From Elysia marginata (Eukaryota; Mollusca; Gastropoda; Plakobranchidae): DNA of 32,546 nt. Below the pieces are notes generated by a model, which was not told the DNA's origin, did no database searches, and was given only the letters and a program-made list of their open reading frames with translations. The position numbers and the translations under genes were made by a program. Numbering within the stretch: position 1 is the first letter of the stretch; the number at the start of each line of letters is the position of its first letter. Positions 1 to 9,114 of the stretch are shown in pieces. The DNA lies in the NCBI GenBank assembly GCA_019649035.1, contig BMAT01003563.1, positions 281,577 through 314,122 of the forward strand, read 5' to 3'.

Positions 1-157
1 CTCTCTTTTTCTCTCTCCCTCTCGATCTCTCTCCTTCTCTCTCTCTTTTTCTCTCTCTCTCCTTCTCTCTCCCCTTCTCTCTCTCTTTCTCTCTCTCTTT
101 CTCTCGATCTCTCTCTCGATCTCTCTCCTTCTCTCTCTCCTTCTCTCTCTCTCTCTC
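1..157. repeat. (CT)n microsatellite
   Basis: The window opens in an almost pure CT dinucleotide tract with scattered CTTT, CCTT and CGAT interruptions. It ends at the first non-pyrimidine-rich sequence near 158. The left end is cut by the window edge, so its full length is unknown. Confidence 0.95.
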
Positions 158-380
158 ATGATGAGGTTATAATGAAGAAAGGTTTGGTGTAAGGTTGTGT
201 GCACTGAGAATATCGGCACGGTTTCCACTGGATGCCACTACTTAAATAATTGATATTATAACTCTTCATTTCATCATATCAGGGTTTTATTGCAAGGGCT
301 TTTTTTGTTTTGAACAATGTCAGAAATGTTCCACTATATAGGATAGTATGAGTGTGAAATATAATAATATAGCCACAGGT
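158..380. other. Non-coding flank left of the RTE insertion
   Basis: This AT-rich stretch shows no convincing reading frame. It is the pre-insertion flank of the retrotransposon that begins at 391; the same locus resumes at 3812 after the second copy of the target-site duplication. Confidence 0.6.
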
Positions 381-390
381 ATAGCAAGGG
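381..390. repeat. Target-site duplication, left copy (RTE copy 1)
   Basis: The 10-bp sequence ATAGCAAGGG occurs here, directly before the inverted part of the RTE element, and again at 3802-3811, directly after its (TCAA)n tail. A perfect direct repeat at exactly the two element boundaries is what target-primed reverse transcription leaves behind. Confidence 0.85.
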
Positions 391-1178
391 TTTTTATAGC
401 CTCCTCCTGGAGATTCCCACGTCCAATATCGAGATGCTGATTTTTCGAAAAAGGAGTTTGTTATATAAAGTCTATTAGCCGTACAAAAGTCTATCAATCT
501 TTCACCTCTTTCGTTTCTTTTTCCAATTCCAGAAGATCTGATCCATTCGTTCTCTTCGTCTGTTTCCTTCCTTCCTATCTTAGCGTTGAAATCGCCTTCG
601 ATTACCGTATATTTGCATTTTTTGTCTATCGAATTTTCTAGTTCTTCATAGAAAATCTCTATATCGGTATCGTCGTAGTTTGTGGTTGGTGCATAGATCT
701 CAATTATTTGCAAAGATTCTATCTGGAGCTTAATTTTGCATGAAATTATTCTGTCCTTGATGTAGTCTTTGATGTTTTTGTGAACAAGAAAGGCTAGTCC
801 TTTTGTTTCTGGAGATTCTTCAGTTTTTCCTGTCTCGTAGAGCCATGATCCATCTTTAAGTTCAACAAGTCCTTCTCCTTTTCTCTTTGTTTCACACAAT
901 CCTATTATGTCCCATTTTAAGTTTTTCAACTGATCTTGTTATTGTTCTAAATCTTCTTGCAGTGCTAGTGTTCTTGTGTTGTAAGTTGCAATGTGTTGTG
1001 TGGCGGTTCTCTCTTTCCTTTTGTCGGCCCCACAGCGTCCCCGATGGGGCTTTAACTGTGGAACTTCATGTAAAGGTTTGTGCCTTGCGGGTGAAGACAG
1101 CGTTGCCGGAAAATCACCTTGAGAGGGATCCCCGTTTTGGCCTTGGGAAATACAGCCTCTTATTTGTCGTTCTTTCAT
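391..1178 (-). pseudogene. RTE endonuclease (N-terminal part), inverted and interrupted
   Basis: On the minus strand, an open frame from ATG at 1178 runs through ATQHIATYNTRTL, is stopped by one TAA near 939-941, and continues in the same frame through LKNLKWDIIGLCETKRKGEG to the element break at 391. Exonuclease-endonuclease-phosphatase motifs are visible: the glutamate of GLCETK, EIYAPTTNYDD, the strand with GDFNAKIG, and SRYWTWESP. The final motif of the fold, GSDHR, is missing here because it sits on the other strand at about 1678. In a live element this domain nicks target DNA to prime reverse transcription. Related proteins in databases are often labelled craniofacial development protein 2-like. 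The product cannot be active: it has a nonsense codon and its C-terminal catalytic strand is displaced by the inversion. Confidence 0.85.
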
Positions 1179-1596
1179 GATACGGGTTTTAGCCTACTTT
1201 CAACGCGGTGGCAGATCGAGGTCTTGAAGGGTTTTTCGTTAAAGGTTTTCCTTCCTGTACCTTCTAAGTTTGCATTATCTACTCGCGAAGCAGCGAGGGG
1301 GAGTGCGTTGAGGGGGAGGCGATAGACCACTATTTATATACCGGCGCGTCGACCGCCGGGGTAGTGACATCACTGGGTTGTGAGACCTTTTCGTGGGGGT
1401 AGCAGCATCACCTGCTTTCCCCAGCCTCCCCTACTAGGGCCACGATCGACCTGTCACTACCGCCAGTTTGTCAGCGGCCGCCGAAGCAGCTAGCCTTTAT
1501 ATCTAGAAGCCGTCCCACTATCCGCAACCTGTGGACGCTGAGGGTTGGGGATGGTCGCCCAAGGTGTAAATCTCTTCGTGATTCACACCAACCTTA
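1179..1596 (-). mobile_element. RTE 5' leader, inverted, GC-rich
   Basis: This GC- and CpG-rich block lies upstream of the endonuclease frame when read on the minus strand, and it contrasts sharply with the AT-rich surroundings. It contains a TATATAAATA-like element on the minus strand (1331-1340), which could be an internal promoter of the retrotransposon. No conserved protein is recognised in it. It abuts the plus-strand half of the element at about 1597. Assigning it as leader rests on position, not on a recognised consensus. Confidence 0.55.
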
Positions 1597-1598
1597 CC

Positions 1599-3776
1599 CA
1601 AATAGATTTTATACTAACAAACAAACGACAGATCTATGTTCCGAAACACTGAGATCATAACAAAAGTGGATATAGGAAGCGACCACAGGATGGTGAGAAG
1701 CACAGTATGCGTCAACAAAAAGCTGATGAGGCTTAAGAGAATAAAGAAAAGAAAACCATTAAAAATTGATGCACGACAACTAGAGAAAGTGACACACACC
1801 TTCCAACTAAATCTACAAAATAGATTCAAAGCCTTAACAAACGAAATACCGTCAATTGAAAACTTAAACGACATCATTACAAAAAGCGCTATGGAACTAA
1901 CTGAAAAGCCAACTGAAACTGAAAAAGATAAAAACGAAGAAGACAAAATAATTGAAGAACTAGAAAGAAGAAGAAAAGAACTGAGAAAGAAAGAAATCAA
2001 AACGACGATTGATAGAGTAGAATACACAGAACTTAACAAAACAGTTAAAAAGAAACGAAGAGCAAGAACCAGAAGAAAAAGGAATTTGTACAACATACTA
2101 GAACAGCGAAAGGGCCCAAAAGAAACACAGAAAAACAGAAACCAAAAGAAAATAGCACAAATGAAAGACAACAAAGGCAAGAAAACAACTGATAGAGAAG
2201 AAATACTGGAAATATGCAAAACCTTCTACAAATCGTTACACGAAAAGACTGTACCAACTCCAACAAACACAACAACGCAAAACCCAGACACCGACGACGT
2301 TACCCCATTCACAAAGTCAGAAGTTAGAAAATGTTTAAAAGATATGCGCAAAAACAAATCACCCGGTCCAGATGACATCACAAACGACAAGCTACTTATT
2401 GCAGGGGAACCAGCATTAGACTATCTAACAAAGTGTTTTAACGAAATACTGAAGGCAGGAAAGATCCCCACCAGCTGGGAAGAAGCTAAGATCATTGTAA
2501 TTTACAAAAAAGGAGACCCCGGGTCACATAAAAAACTACAGGCCAATCAGTCTGCTCTCCCACAGCTATAAGCTTTTCACCCGACTTCTACAAACAAGAA
2601 TGGAAAGAATTTTCGACGAAAACCAACCAAGAGAACAAGCTGGATTTAGAAAAGGATATTCAACAACAGACCACATACACACTCTTAACCAGGTGATAGA
2701 GAAGTCGAATGAGTACAATCTCCCGCTGTGTGTTGGTTTCATCGATTACGAGAAAGCTTTTGACTCCATAGAGCATTTTGCCATTTTCGACGCCTTAAGG
2801 CAAATCAACATTAATGAGAAATACGTCAACATCCTTGAAAACATCTACCAATTCGCAACAGCAAAAGTCCACATCGACAATATGGAGTCGGAACTGTTCC
2901 CAATAAAGAGAGGAGTGAGACAAGGGGATCCAATCTCTTCGAAATTGTTCACAGCAGCCATCGAAATGATATTTAGAAAGGCAGAGCTAAAACATGGTTT
3001 GAATATCGACGGCGAAACACTTACCAACCTTAGATTTGCTGACGATGTCGCACTAGTCACAGAAGATACGAAAAGCATGGAAGAACAATGAATTAAACAA
3101 TTTAAATAAAATCAGCTTAGAATCAGGACTCAAAATGCATAAAGGTAAAACAAAATACATGATAAATTTTGAAAGCCATGAAAACATTCAGATAGACAAG
3201 GAAAAGATAGAAGAGGTTCCCAACTACAAATATTTAGGCCAAACAACATATCTAAAACTAAAAGAAACAACAAAAGAAGAAGTTACATGCAGAATAAGAG
3301 CAGGATGGAACTGTTTCGAAAAAAATAGAGAAATTTTCCTAGATGATAAAATCATAAAATGCCAATTTCTTTAAAAAGACAAGTGTATGATCAATGCATT
3401 CTCCCTACGATAACTTATGGCTGCCAGACATGGTCAATGACAAAAGCTGTGGGACAAAAACTAAGAGTTGCTCAAAGAGCCATGGAAAGGAAAATGTTAG
3501 GATTAAAACTCACAGATAAAATTTCATGTAAAGAAATAAGAAACAAGACTCAAGTCTCAGACATAGCGCAGTATATAGCAAAACAAAAATGGAAATGGGA
3601 CACGTGGCGAGACTACTAAGACAATAGGTGGATACTCAGAGTGACTGAATGGCAAGCAAGACGATGGCGCGACGACATTGTGAGGACGATGGGAAATACA
3701 TCGACCAGAGAAGCGAAAGACAAAGAAGAGTGGAGACATGGTGCGGAGGGCCTTATCCTGCAGTGGATGGACGGAG
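1599..3776 (+). pseudogene. RTE reverse transcriptase, multiply frameshifted
   Basis: The frame starts with the end of the endonuclease (QIDFILTNKRQ, then after a frameshift near 1630 IITKVDIGSDHRMVRS). A basic coiled linker and the reverse transcriptase follow. Recognisable blocks are NKSPGPDDI near 2355-2382, NYRPISLLS near 2540, QAGFRKGYSTTDHI, the first catalytic aspartate in GFIDYEKAFDS, RGVRQGDPIS, the catalytic FADD at 3035-3046, NYKYLG, and a C-terminal RTE signature (TYGCQTWS, RAMERKMLGL, KWKW, RRWRDDIVRTMG). A run of six A at 2530-2535 accounts for the frame change after GDPGSHK. Further shifts occur near 3088, 3355 and 3605, and 33 nt present in the second copy are missing here near 3656. 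The frame runs past its normal stop into the tail. No functional product is possible. Confidence 0.88.
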
Positions 3777-3801
3777 CCTCAATCAATCAATCAATCAATC
3801 A
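3775..3801 (+). repeat. (TCAA)n 3' tail of RTE copy 1
   Basis: About six TCAA/AATC units follow the last RTE coding sequence and touch the right target-site duplication. Short tandem tails of this kind replace poly(A) in RTE-clade elements. The second copy at 17960-18301 ends in a degenerate version of the same tail. Confidence 0.85.
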
Positions 3802-3811
3802 ATAGCAAGGG
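3802..3811. repeat. Target-site duplication, right copy (RTE copy 1)
   Basis: ATAGCAAGGG here repeats 381-390 exactly, immediately after the tandem tail. The next base outside differs between the two sides, as expected. Confidence 0.85.
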
Positions 3812-5876
3812 TGGCATCCTTATGTGGATATACTTCCGCAATTTGAAAAACATCATTTTCACTTTCACAGTTCACTATTCACTGACAACTCACTTGTAAC
3901 AGATACAAAAATGTAGGCCTACTTCAATTAGGAGGCTTTGTAACACAAATCATTGTCCATTGAAACACACCACCAAAATGCAGTTGTAGATATAAAAAGA
4001 CCTTTAAAATTTAAACGGATTCGGAAAACTTCATGAAAATTCAATTGATCACCAAAGGTTACAAATTAATGGCTTAGATCTAATCTAAATTACAAAATTA
4101 TTGGAGTTTTCTAGATTTCCAACTTCCAATCTGATTCACCCTGAACAAGAGACAAATATTGTCAAAACTCAATATACACATAGGCATAATATTCTGTCAT
4201 GTAATAGATTTAGGCCTACTTGTAAATTATCCAATTTTTTCTAGATGATGCAACCCTTAACAAAAAATGTAATGGCATGTAAAGACCTTAAAAACTAAAG
4301 TTATTATACGCCTGACTAGCATTGCATATACTTATAGGTAGATCTACACATGCCACCATACAACATGTATCGGGATAATCCTGGTATTGGACTGCTGGCA
4401 AGACTGACAAAATGAAGGGGATGATACTTATTTTTAACACCAGCAGGCCAATCCCAGGATTAAACCCATGTATCTTGCCTCCTGATACATTGCAATTAGA
4501 ACTTGCCACTGACTGAAAGTAAATTTTAAGACTTTTGCAAACTTCAACTAAAATTTCTAACTTGAAAACCCCTTAATACTACAGTGTTAGACATGAATGA
4601 TTAAATGAGGACATGTTACAAGGATTAATTCTGTCTAAGGGAAAATGCAAGTATTCTCATCCTCAACTTACTTTGAATCAGACTTTACAGATGCTGTGCA
4701 GCTAAAAGTTCTGAGACTGAGTCTGAGAAGACACCTAGGTGCAGCAAATGTGGCACAAAAGGTTTTTGAGAACATGGCTAGAACTAGGCTTGAAAAGTAG
4801 ATTATGATTACTTTATAAATTAACTAGATCTAGATTTAAATCTAGATGTAGATCTAGAATCTAGAATCCTAGCATGTGGCGTCGAACGATAGGCCCAGGT
4901 CAGCTTGAACTCAGTTGGGAGATTGAAATCCTGACCACTGCTGGGTTTCTATTTCGGCCACAGTTGTTTCTAAAACTTGCTAGTTGAGTACAATATAGTC
5001 CAAAGCAGTTCCTGGGACAGAGTATAATAATAGTGCCAGGTTTTCGCGGAATTTTTTTTTTTGTTTGATTTTAAATCAGGCTATCAAAAAGATTGGCTAT
5101 CATGATACTTAGCAGTGCGGTGACTCGAGGCGCATGTTTTTGTAATCTTATAAAACACACTTTTTGTGTGAATATAATGAAATATAAATAGATCTAGAAA
5201 TAAAGTCCTAAGGCAGACCTCTAACATTTAGTCCACTCCTGATCGTTGAAGCGCAGACATGAATGTTTCAGAACGCGAAACATTAACTATAATCATTATA
5301 TTCTGACAGGGTTTTTTTTTTCTTTCTTTTCTCTTCTATCAGAGCTCACTATCATTTCACTGGTATCAACTACTAATATGCATAGGGTGGTTATTCTTAG
5401 ATTATCGATTAATTTTAATGCTTAAAATATTTGCACATTTTTTTTTAAAAACTAAATATTATAGAGTCTAGATGCTTTTTAACTGGGAATTTTTTAAGAA
5501 TTTTTTCTTTTTTTTTAATTGTGTAGTCTTTGGAATGGACGAGCCTGCTTTGTTTTGAGAATCGTCGGGATTAATTGTGCAGCGCGTGTCGGCAGTGAAT
5601 ATTACTAAGAGCAAAGGCTGGCAAGAGTCAGCGGGCAAGAGGGACAGCCATGAGTCTATGGAAAGAATGCCCCATTTGACAGATCATCTCAACAAATTTA
5701 ATTAGGTGTTAATTACCAAGAAAAGTAATTAAAGTTTTAGCAACAGTTTTTATTGCCTATAGAAAGGGCCTGTAGAGATTCTGTATAACGGAAAGTAAAA
5801 AATAAACTAAGTTTTATTAAAGTGAAAAAAATGTGTTTTTATCAGATAGAAATAGGCTATGAAAAGACTAAAGAAA

Positions 5877-5880
<4 letters not shown>
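3812..5880. other. Non-coding AT-rich DNA with TCTAGATCT-rich patch
   Basis: No gene is recognised. The stretch has two AGGCCTA words (near 3912 and 4210), a cluster of overlapping TCTAGA/AGATCT words at about 4823-4867, and a small perfect hairpin at 5262-5284 (arms AATGTTTC/GAAACATT, loop AGAACGC). A GC-richer patch at 4875-4975 could be an old interspersed repeat, but I could not place it. Confidence 0.5.
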
Positions 5881-5923
<43 letters not shown>

Positions 5924-5932
5924 TCTTTCTCT
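5881..5932. repeat. (CT)n microsatellite
   Basis: About 26 CT units with few interruptions. Serine-leucine ORFs across it are translations of the repeat, not genes. Confidence 0.95.
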
Positions 5933-6560
5933 ATGTAACTGCAGAAACAAAAACGAGTGTATGCTGGAAGGCAAATGCTTACAGAAGTGCGTTGTGTCAT
6001 CGGCAACAATTTTTAAAAAAGCTCAGAACAAGCAGACACGTACATACGAATACCAGAAAACCCTTTTAAGTCTAGATACAACCAGCACGTGCCAAGCTTC
6101 AGGTTACCACATAGAAAATTCGACACAGCACTTACCAAACGCTTATGGTACCTGAAGAAAAACAAAAAGGAATGCACCCTATCATGGAACATAGCAGAAA
6201 AATCTAACGCATTATCAAAGTCAACAATAAAGGCAAACTCTGCCTACTATAAAAGTATAACATCATTATAAAAGAAAACAATTTTATATAAACAGAAAGG
6301 ACTTCTAGGAACTTGTATGCATCGCCGATTTCTTTTACTTGCACACATGTGCGGACCAGACCATCAACACAAGAAGCAAAGTAACGACCCAGAATAAAAA
6401 AAATTCGTTCGAGAAGTTGCCTTAACTAGGCAAGAAACAGCGGTGTAACAACCAAATGTTAGTTTAATCTAAATTTTTCACATATTCATTTAGATTTTAC
6501 ACATAAGCTTCATTATCGAGAGAAATGTTGAGCGCTTTATTCTATTTTACAAAATACTAG
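5933..6560. other. Non-coding DNA between microsatellites
   Basis: AT-rich sequence with no recognisable reading frame, transposon terminus or RNA gene. Confidence 0.5.
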
Positions 6561-6660
6561 ATTCTTACTTAAGTATCTATTCATCTATCCACGTATCTAT
6601 CTATCAATTTATATAAGTAATTTAGGTATCAGCGCGAAACAAATAAGCTTATGTAAATGT

Positions 6661-6685
6661 ATAGACAACAAGAGCAGGAAGCAAT
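6661..6685. repeat. 25-bp direct repeat, copy 1
   Basis: This 25-bp sequence, beginning ATAGACAACAAGAGCAGG, recurs exactly at 6791-6815, 130 bp away. Similar flanking sequence (GTATCAGCGCGAAA here, GTATTAGTGCGAAA there) and neighbouring CTAT tracts show that a larger unit of about 130 bp was duplicated. Confidence 0.85.
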
Positions 6686-6790
6686 GTAATCCCAAATCTA
6701 CCGATCTATCTATCCATCTGTCTATCTATCTATTTTTAATCTATCTATCTTAGTAGTTTATGTATTAGTGCGAAAAAAATGTGTGCATGG

Positions 6791-6809
6791 ATAGACAACA
6801 AGAGCAGGA

Positions 6810-6815
<6 letters not shown>
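6791..6815. repeat. 25-bp direct repeat, copy 2
   Basis: Exact second copy of 6661-6685. In this copy the unit runs straight into the long CT tract, suggesting the unit duplicated together with its tetranucleotide tract. Confidence 0.85.
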
Positions 6816-6865
<50 letters not shown>

Positions 6866-6877
6866 CTCTCTCTCTCC

Positions 6878-6929
<52 letters not shown>

Positions 6930-7085
6930 CTGTCTATCTGTCTATCTGTCTATCTATCTATCTATCTATCTACCTCTCTATCTATCTACCTATCTATCTA
7001 TCTAATCTATCTATATATCTATGCACATTTATCTATCTATCTATCTATCTATTTATCATTATTTCTACCTATCTTTCTGCCTGTC

Positions 7086-7504
7086 TTTCTATTGTTACCT
7101 TACTGAAATACATAAAAAAGGTAGGCTATACAAAAATAGTAACGAAAAAAGATGTAATAATAGTAATAACAATAACAATACATGTAATACTATAAGAAAA
7201 TTAACGACCATATAAATCATTACCAATCGACAAAAAGGTGTGTAAAGATAAAAAAAAAATTCACTCTGGCTTCCACTCACATAACCCCTCTCGATCAATT
7301 TCTCTGATGAATATGTACTAAAATATTCTTTCCACCCCCACCCCTATTCCAAATAGACACCCCGGCTACATATCTCTCTATCACCTTTCCTAATTTCATA
7401 ATGAATACATGGAAGATGTGGAGTAAGGCGCGACATTATGTGAACGGAGGACTGCAGTGATACAATACTTGCACCCTTGCGGCGTATAGAGATGGGGAAT
7501 GATT
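7086..7504. other. Non-coding DNA
   Basis: No gene is recognised. The right part (from about 7340) may belong to the 3' region of the minus-strand Penelope-like relic that begins upstream, but no protein homology is visible in it. Confidence 0.4.
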
Positions 7505-8378
7505 CTTGCTCCTTAGTAATAGTATTCATGCCACGTGGTTCTGTGAATCATAATGAGTTTCTTTGTTCAAGAGGTTAAAACTGTCTGAGCCTGAGGAGGT
7601 GGGGGTAATCAATGGCAAGGACGTCGACATGTTGATAGGTGTAGTCATCCAGGCTAAAATGTTTGACCACGGATGTGTCGCCTCTGTCGTTGTGATGTCG
7701 AATCTGTGGCTCGGAACCCGGGTCCTGAGAGAACTTTTTTGTTTTGTTTGCCGGTATACTTATCTACTGCATTTGGTGCACGTGATCAGGCAAATGATGT
7801 TGTGTGAATGTGACATGACAAGCTGATGGAAATGTTGATGAACGCATCCGTTAGGACTTGAAAGGCGATATGCTGGAGGTGTACAGGCAACGCTTTGCTT
7901 TGCAGTGCATTGCAGGGCTGGAAACCAGAGAAGTTATTTTCAGATGGGATTGAGGAATGCACTACTATGTCTCTGATATTCGGGAGTCGGAGGAATGCTG
8001 TCACCGGGAGCACCTCTGTAGCTTTTTTGTACCAGTCTGATAAATGTAGGGCTGGAAGTTAATTTTTGAGAATATTGGAAATGTACAGTGCAGGGTTGTA
8101 TGTAACGGCGAAGGGCAGCTTTCGTGGGCTTCGGCTGCACTTTTTGCGTCTTTGGGGTGCTTATGGTCTAGGCGTTTGCCTGGCTTTGTTGATGGCATGC
8201 TCTATCTGTTTATGTGGGAATCCTCTCCTCGTTTTCGGAGATGTGATGAAATTTGTGCAAGTCAGGTGGTTAGAACTTCTTCTGTCGAGCAAGTCGAAAC
8301 GCAAAGCTACAAGGTGTGTTTCGTTTGGTAAGGTGTGTATGGCATAAACCAAAATTGAGGTAGATGAATGTGTCTGTA
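7505..8378 (-). pseudogene. Penelope-like element relic (RT thumb to GIY-YIG)
   Basis: Read on the minus strand from about 8378, the translation gives SILVYAIHTLPNETHLVAL, then RRGFPHKQIEHAINKARQ (the G-[FY]-P...I..A..KA block at the end of the reverse transcriptase). A linker follows: KLPFAVTYNPALYISNIL, then LPALHLS and LRLPNIRDIVVHS. After a frame change come IICLITCTKCSR and SLRTRVPSHRFDI, which correspond to the first strand and the conserved Arg/His region of a GIY-YIG nuclease. VVKHFSLDDYTYQHVDV and a C-terminal tail ending EPRGMN close it. The order matches C-terminal halves of Penelope-like retroelements, which couple a telomerase-like reverse transcriptase to a GIY-YIG endonuclease. 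There are in-frame stops (near 8161, 8064, 7756 and 7575) and at least two frameshifts. The catalytic RT core is absent; the relic ends near an AGT microsatellite. Confidence 0.65.
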
Positions 8379-8385
8379 GGTTTGC

Positions 8386-8439
<54 letters not shown>

Positions 8440-8459
8440 AGTGGTAGTGGTAGTGGTAA
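8386..8459. repeat. (AGT)n / (GGTAGT)n microsatellite
   Basis: About 15 AGT units grade into GGTAGT hexanucleotides. The tract lies at the 5' truncation point of the Penelope-like relic. Confidence 0.93.
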
Positions 8460-8547
8460 TATTTTTTTGTAGTGGGCCAAAAAAGAAGGTGGGAGAAGAA
8501 GATACAGGCAGTCAGGTATAACTATAAATAGAGATGCAAAGACAAAG

Positions 8548-8585
8548 CGAGAGAGAGAAAAGAGAGAGAGAGGGAGAGGGAGAGG

Positions 8586-8643
<58 letters not shown>
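8548..8643. repeat. (GA)n microsatellite
   Basis: GA dinucleotide tract with AAAG and GGGA interruptions, about 95 bp. Confidence 0.93.
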
Positions 8644-8647
<4 letters not shown>

Positions 8648-8919
8648 ACGACTATGATAAAAAAGGAGGATAAAACACTTGGGCAAATGATCTCTCTAGA
8701 TTGAGATTTCTGACCTCAAATTTGGAAAGGTACATTAACTACTGTTGTTTAGCAATCAAAATTTAATCTGGGAAAGGCCCTTTTCGACATTTAAAATCTG
8801 AATACGCTCCAACCTTTAGATTCCAAGCCTAGATATCTAGCCATCATTACATTTTCAACCAATGTTCTTTCACAAGCCAGTCACAACCGCCATCAGTTCC
8901 TTCAGATAGTCTTGATCAT
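8644..8919. other. Non-coding spacer
   Basis: AT-rich sequence without recognisable feature between the GA tract and the SINE. Confidence 0.45.
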
Positions 8920-8923
8920 CAGA

Positions 8924-9066
8924 GCGCCGGTGGCTCAGTCGTTTTGAGCGTTGTGCTTAATAATGTGAAAGTAGAGGTGTGCGAATGTGAGGGGTTCGAT
9001 CCCCACAGTCGACAACTATTTTTAAATCCCTCCATTATGAGCGCTTGCCTTTTTTTTTTTTTTTTC
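8924..9066 (+). mobile_element. tRNA-derived SINE-like sequence
   Basis: The head has a good pol III A box (TGGCTCAGTCG, 8931-8941) inside a D-arm that can pair GCTC with GAGC. A good B box (GGTTCGATCCC, 8993-9003) lies inside a T-arm with GGGG/CCCC. A run of T ends at about 9066 and would terminate pol III. The spacing between boxes is 62 bp, the acceptor ends do not pair, and no clean anticodon arm forms, so this is not a functional tRNA gene. A tRNA-derived SINE or tRNA relic is the best reading. I did not find a flanking duplication. Confidence 0.55.
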
Positions 9067-9089
9067 AATTTAATGAACTTTGATATATA

Positions 9090-9114
9090 CTGAGCGCCAA
9101 AAGAAACGCAACAT
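9090..9114 (+). repeat. Left terminal inverted repeat (Tc1-like)
   Basis: Starts right after the TA at 9088-9089. It matches the reverse complement of 10216-10240 at 24 of 25 positions. Confidence 0.9.

Larger units (their letters stand above)
391..3801. mobile_element. RTE-clade LINE, near full length, with 5' inversion
   Basis: This is a non-LTR retrotransposon of about 3.4 kb, close to the usual 3.3-3.5 kb RTE length. The apurinic-like endonuclease part (391-1178) and the 5' leader (1179-1596) lie on the minus strand. The end of the endonuclease, the reverse transcriptase and the 3' tail (1597-3801) lie on the plus strand. The minus-strand part stops at ...GGYKN (position 391) and the plus-strand part resumes at QIDFILTN (1599), which is the next residue in the family, so almost nothing was lost at the break. 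The 3' end is a short tandem repeat (TCAA)n instead of poly(A), as in RTE elements. A 10-bp duplication flanks the whole. The layout (inverted 5' half, direct 3' half, intact duplication) matches twin priming. Frameshifts and stops show the copy is dead. Confidence 0.88.
6565..7085. repeat. Compound CT / CTAT / CTGT microsatellite
   Basis: Interrupted CTAT tracts at about 6565-6612 and 6698-6750 are followed by a long CT tract (about 6815-6912) that grades into CTAT, CTGT and CTAC tetranucleotides up to about 7085. Long Ser-Leu and Tyr-Leu-Ser ORFs here are repeat translations. Confidence 0.92.

Noticed and set aside
1614..2219. 201-residue hydrophobic minus-strand ORF
   Set aside because: It is the antisense shadow of the lysine/glutamate-rich linker of the RTE reverse transcriptase; Phe/Ser/Leu richness follows from the complementary codons.
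3649..3846. 65-residue ORF ending in INQSINQSIA
   Set aside because: It is the wrong-frame and tail read-through of the RTE 3' end into (TCAA)n and the flank.
5225..5300. Possible hammerhead ribozyme (CTGATCGTTGAAGC, later CGCGAAAC)
   Set aside because: The first core motif should be CTGATGA and is altered, and I could not form convincing stems I and III around it. Only a simple AATGTTTC/GAAACATT hairpin is certain.
5859..6155. Ser-Leu-rich ORF starting MKRLKKISLSLSL
   Set aside because: It is a translation of the (CT)n tract plus short non-coding flanks, with no homology.
6779..7195. 138-residue Ser-Leu and Tyr-Leu-Ser ORF
   Set aside because: It is translated CT/CTAT microsatellite; such repeats are open in several frames.
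8924..9015. A functional tRNA gene
   Set aside because: A and B boxes are good, but the acceptor ends do not pair and there is no clean anticodon arm, so a SINE head fits better.
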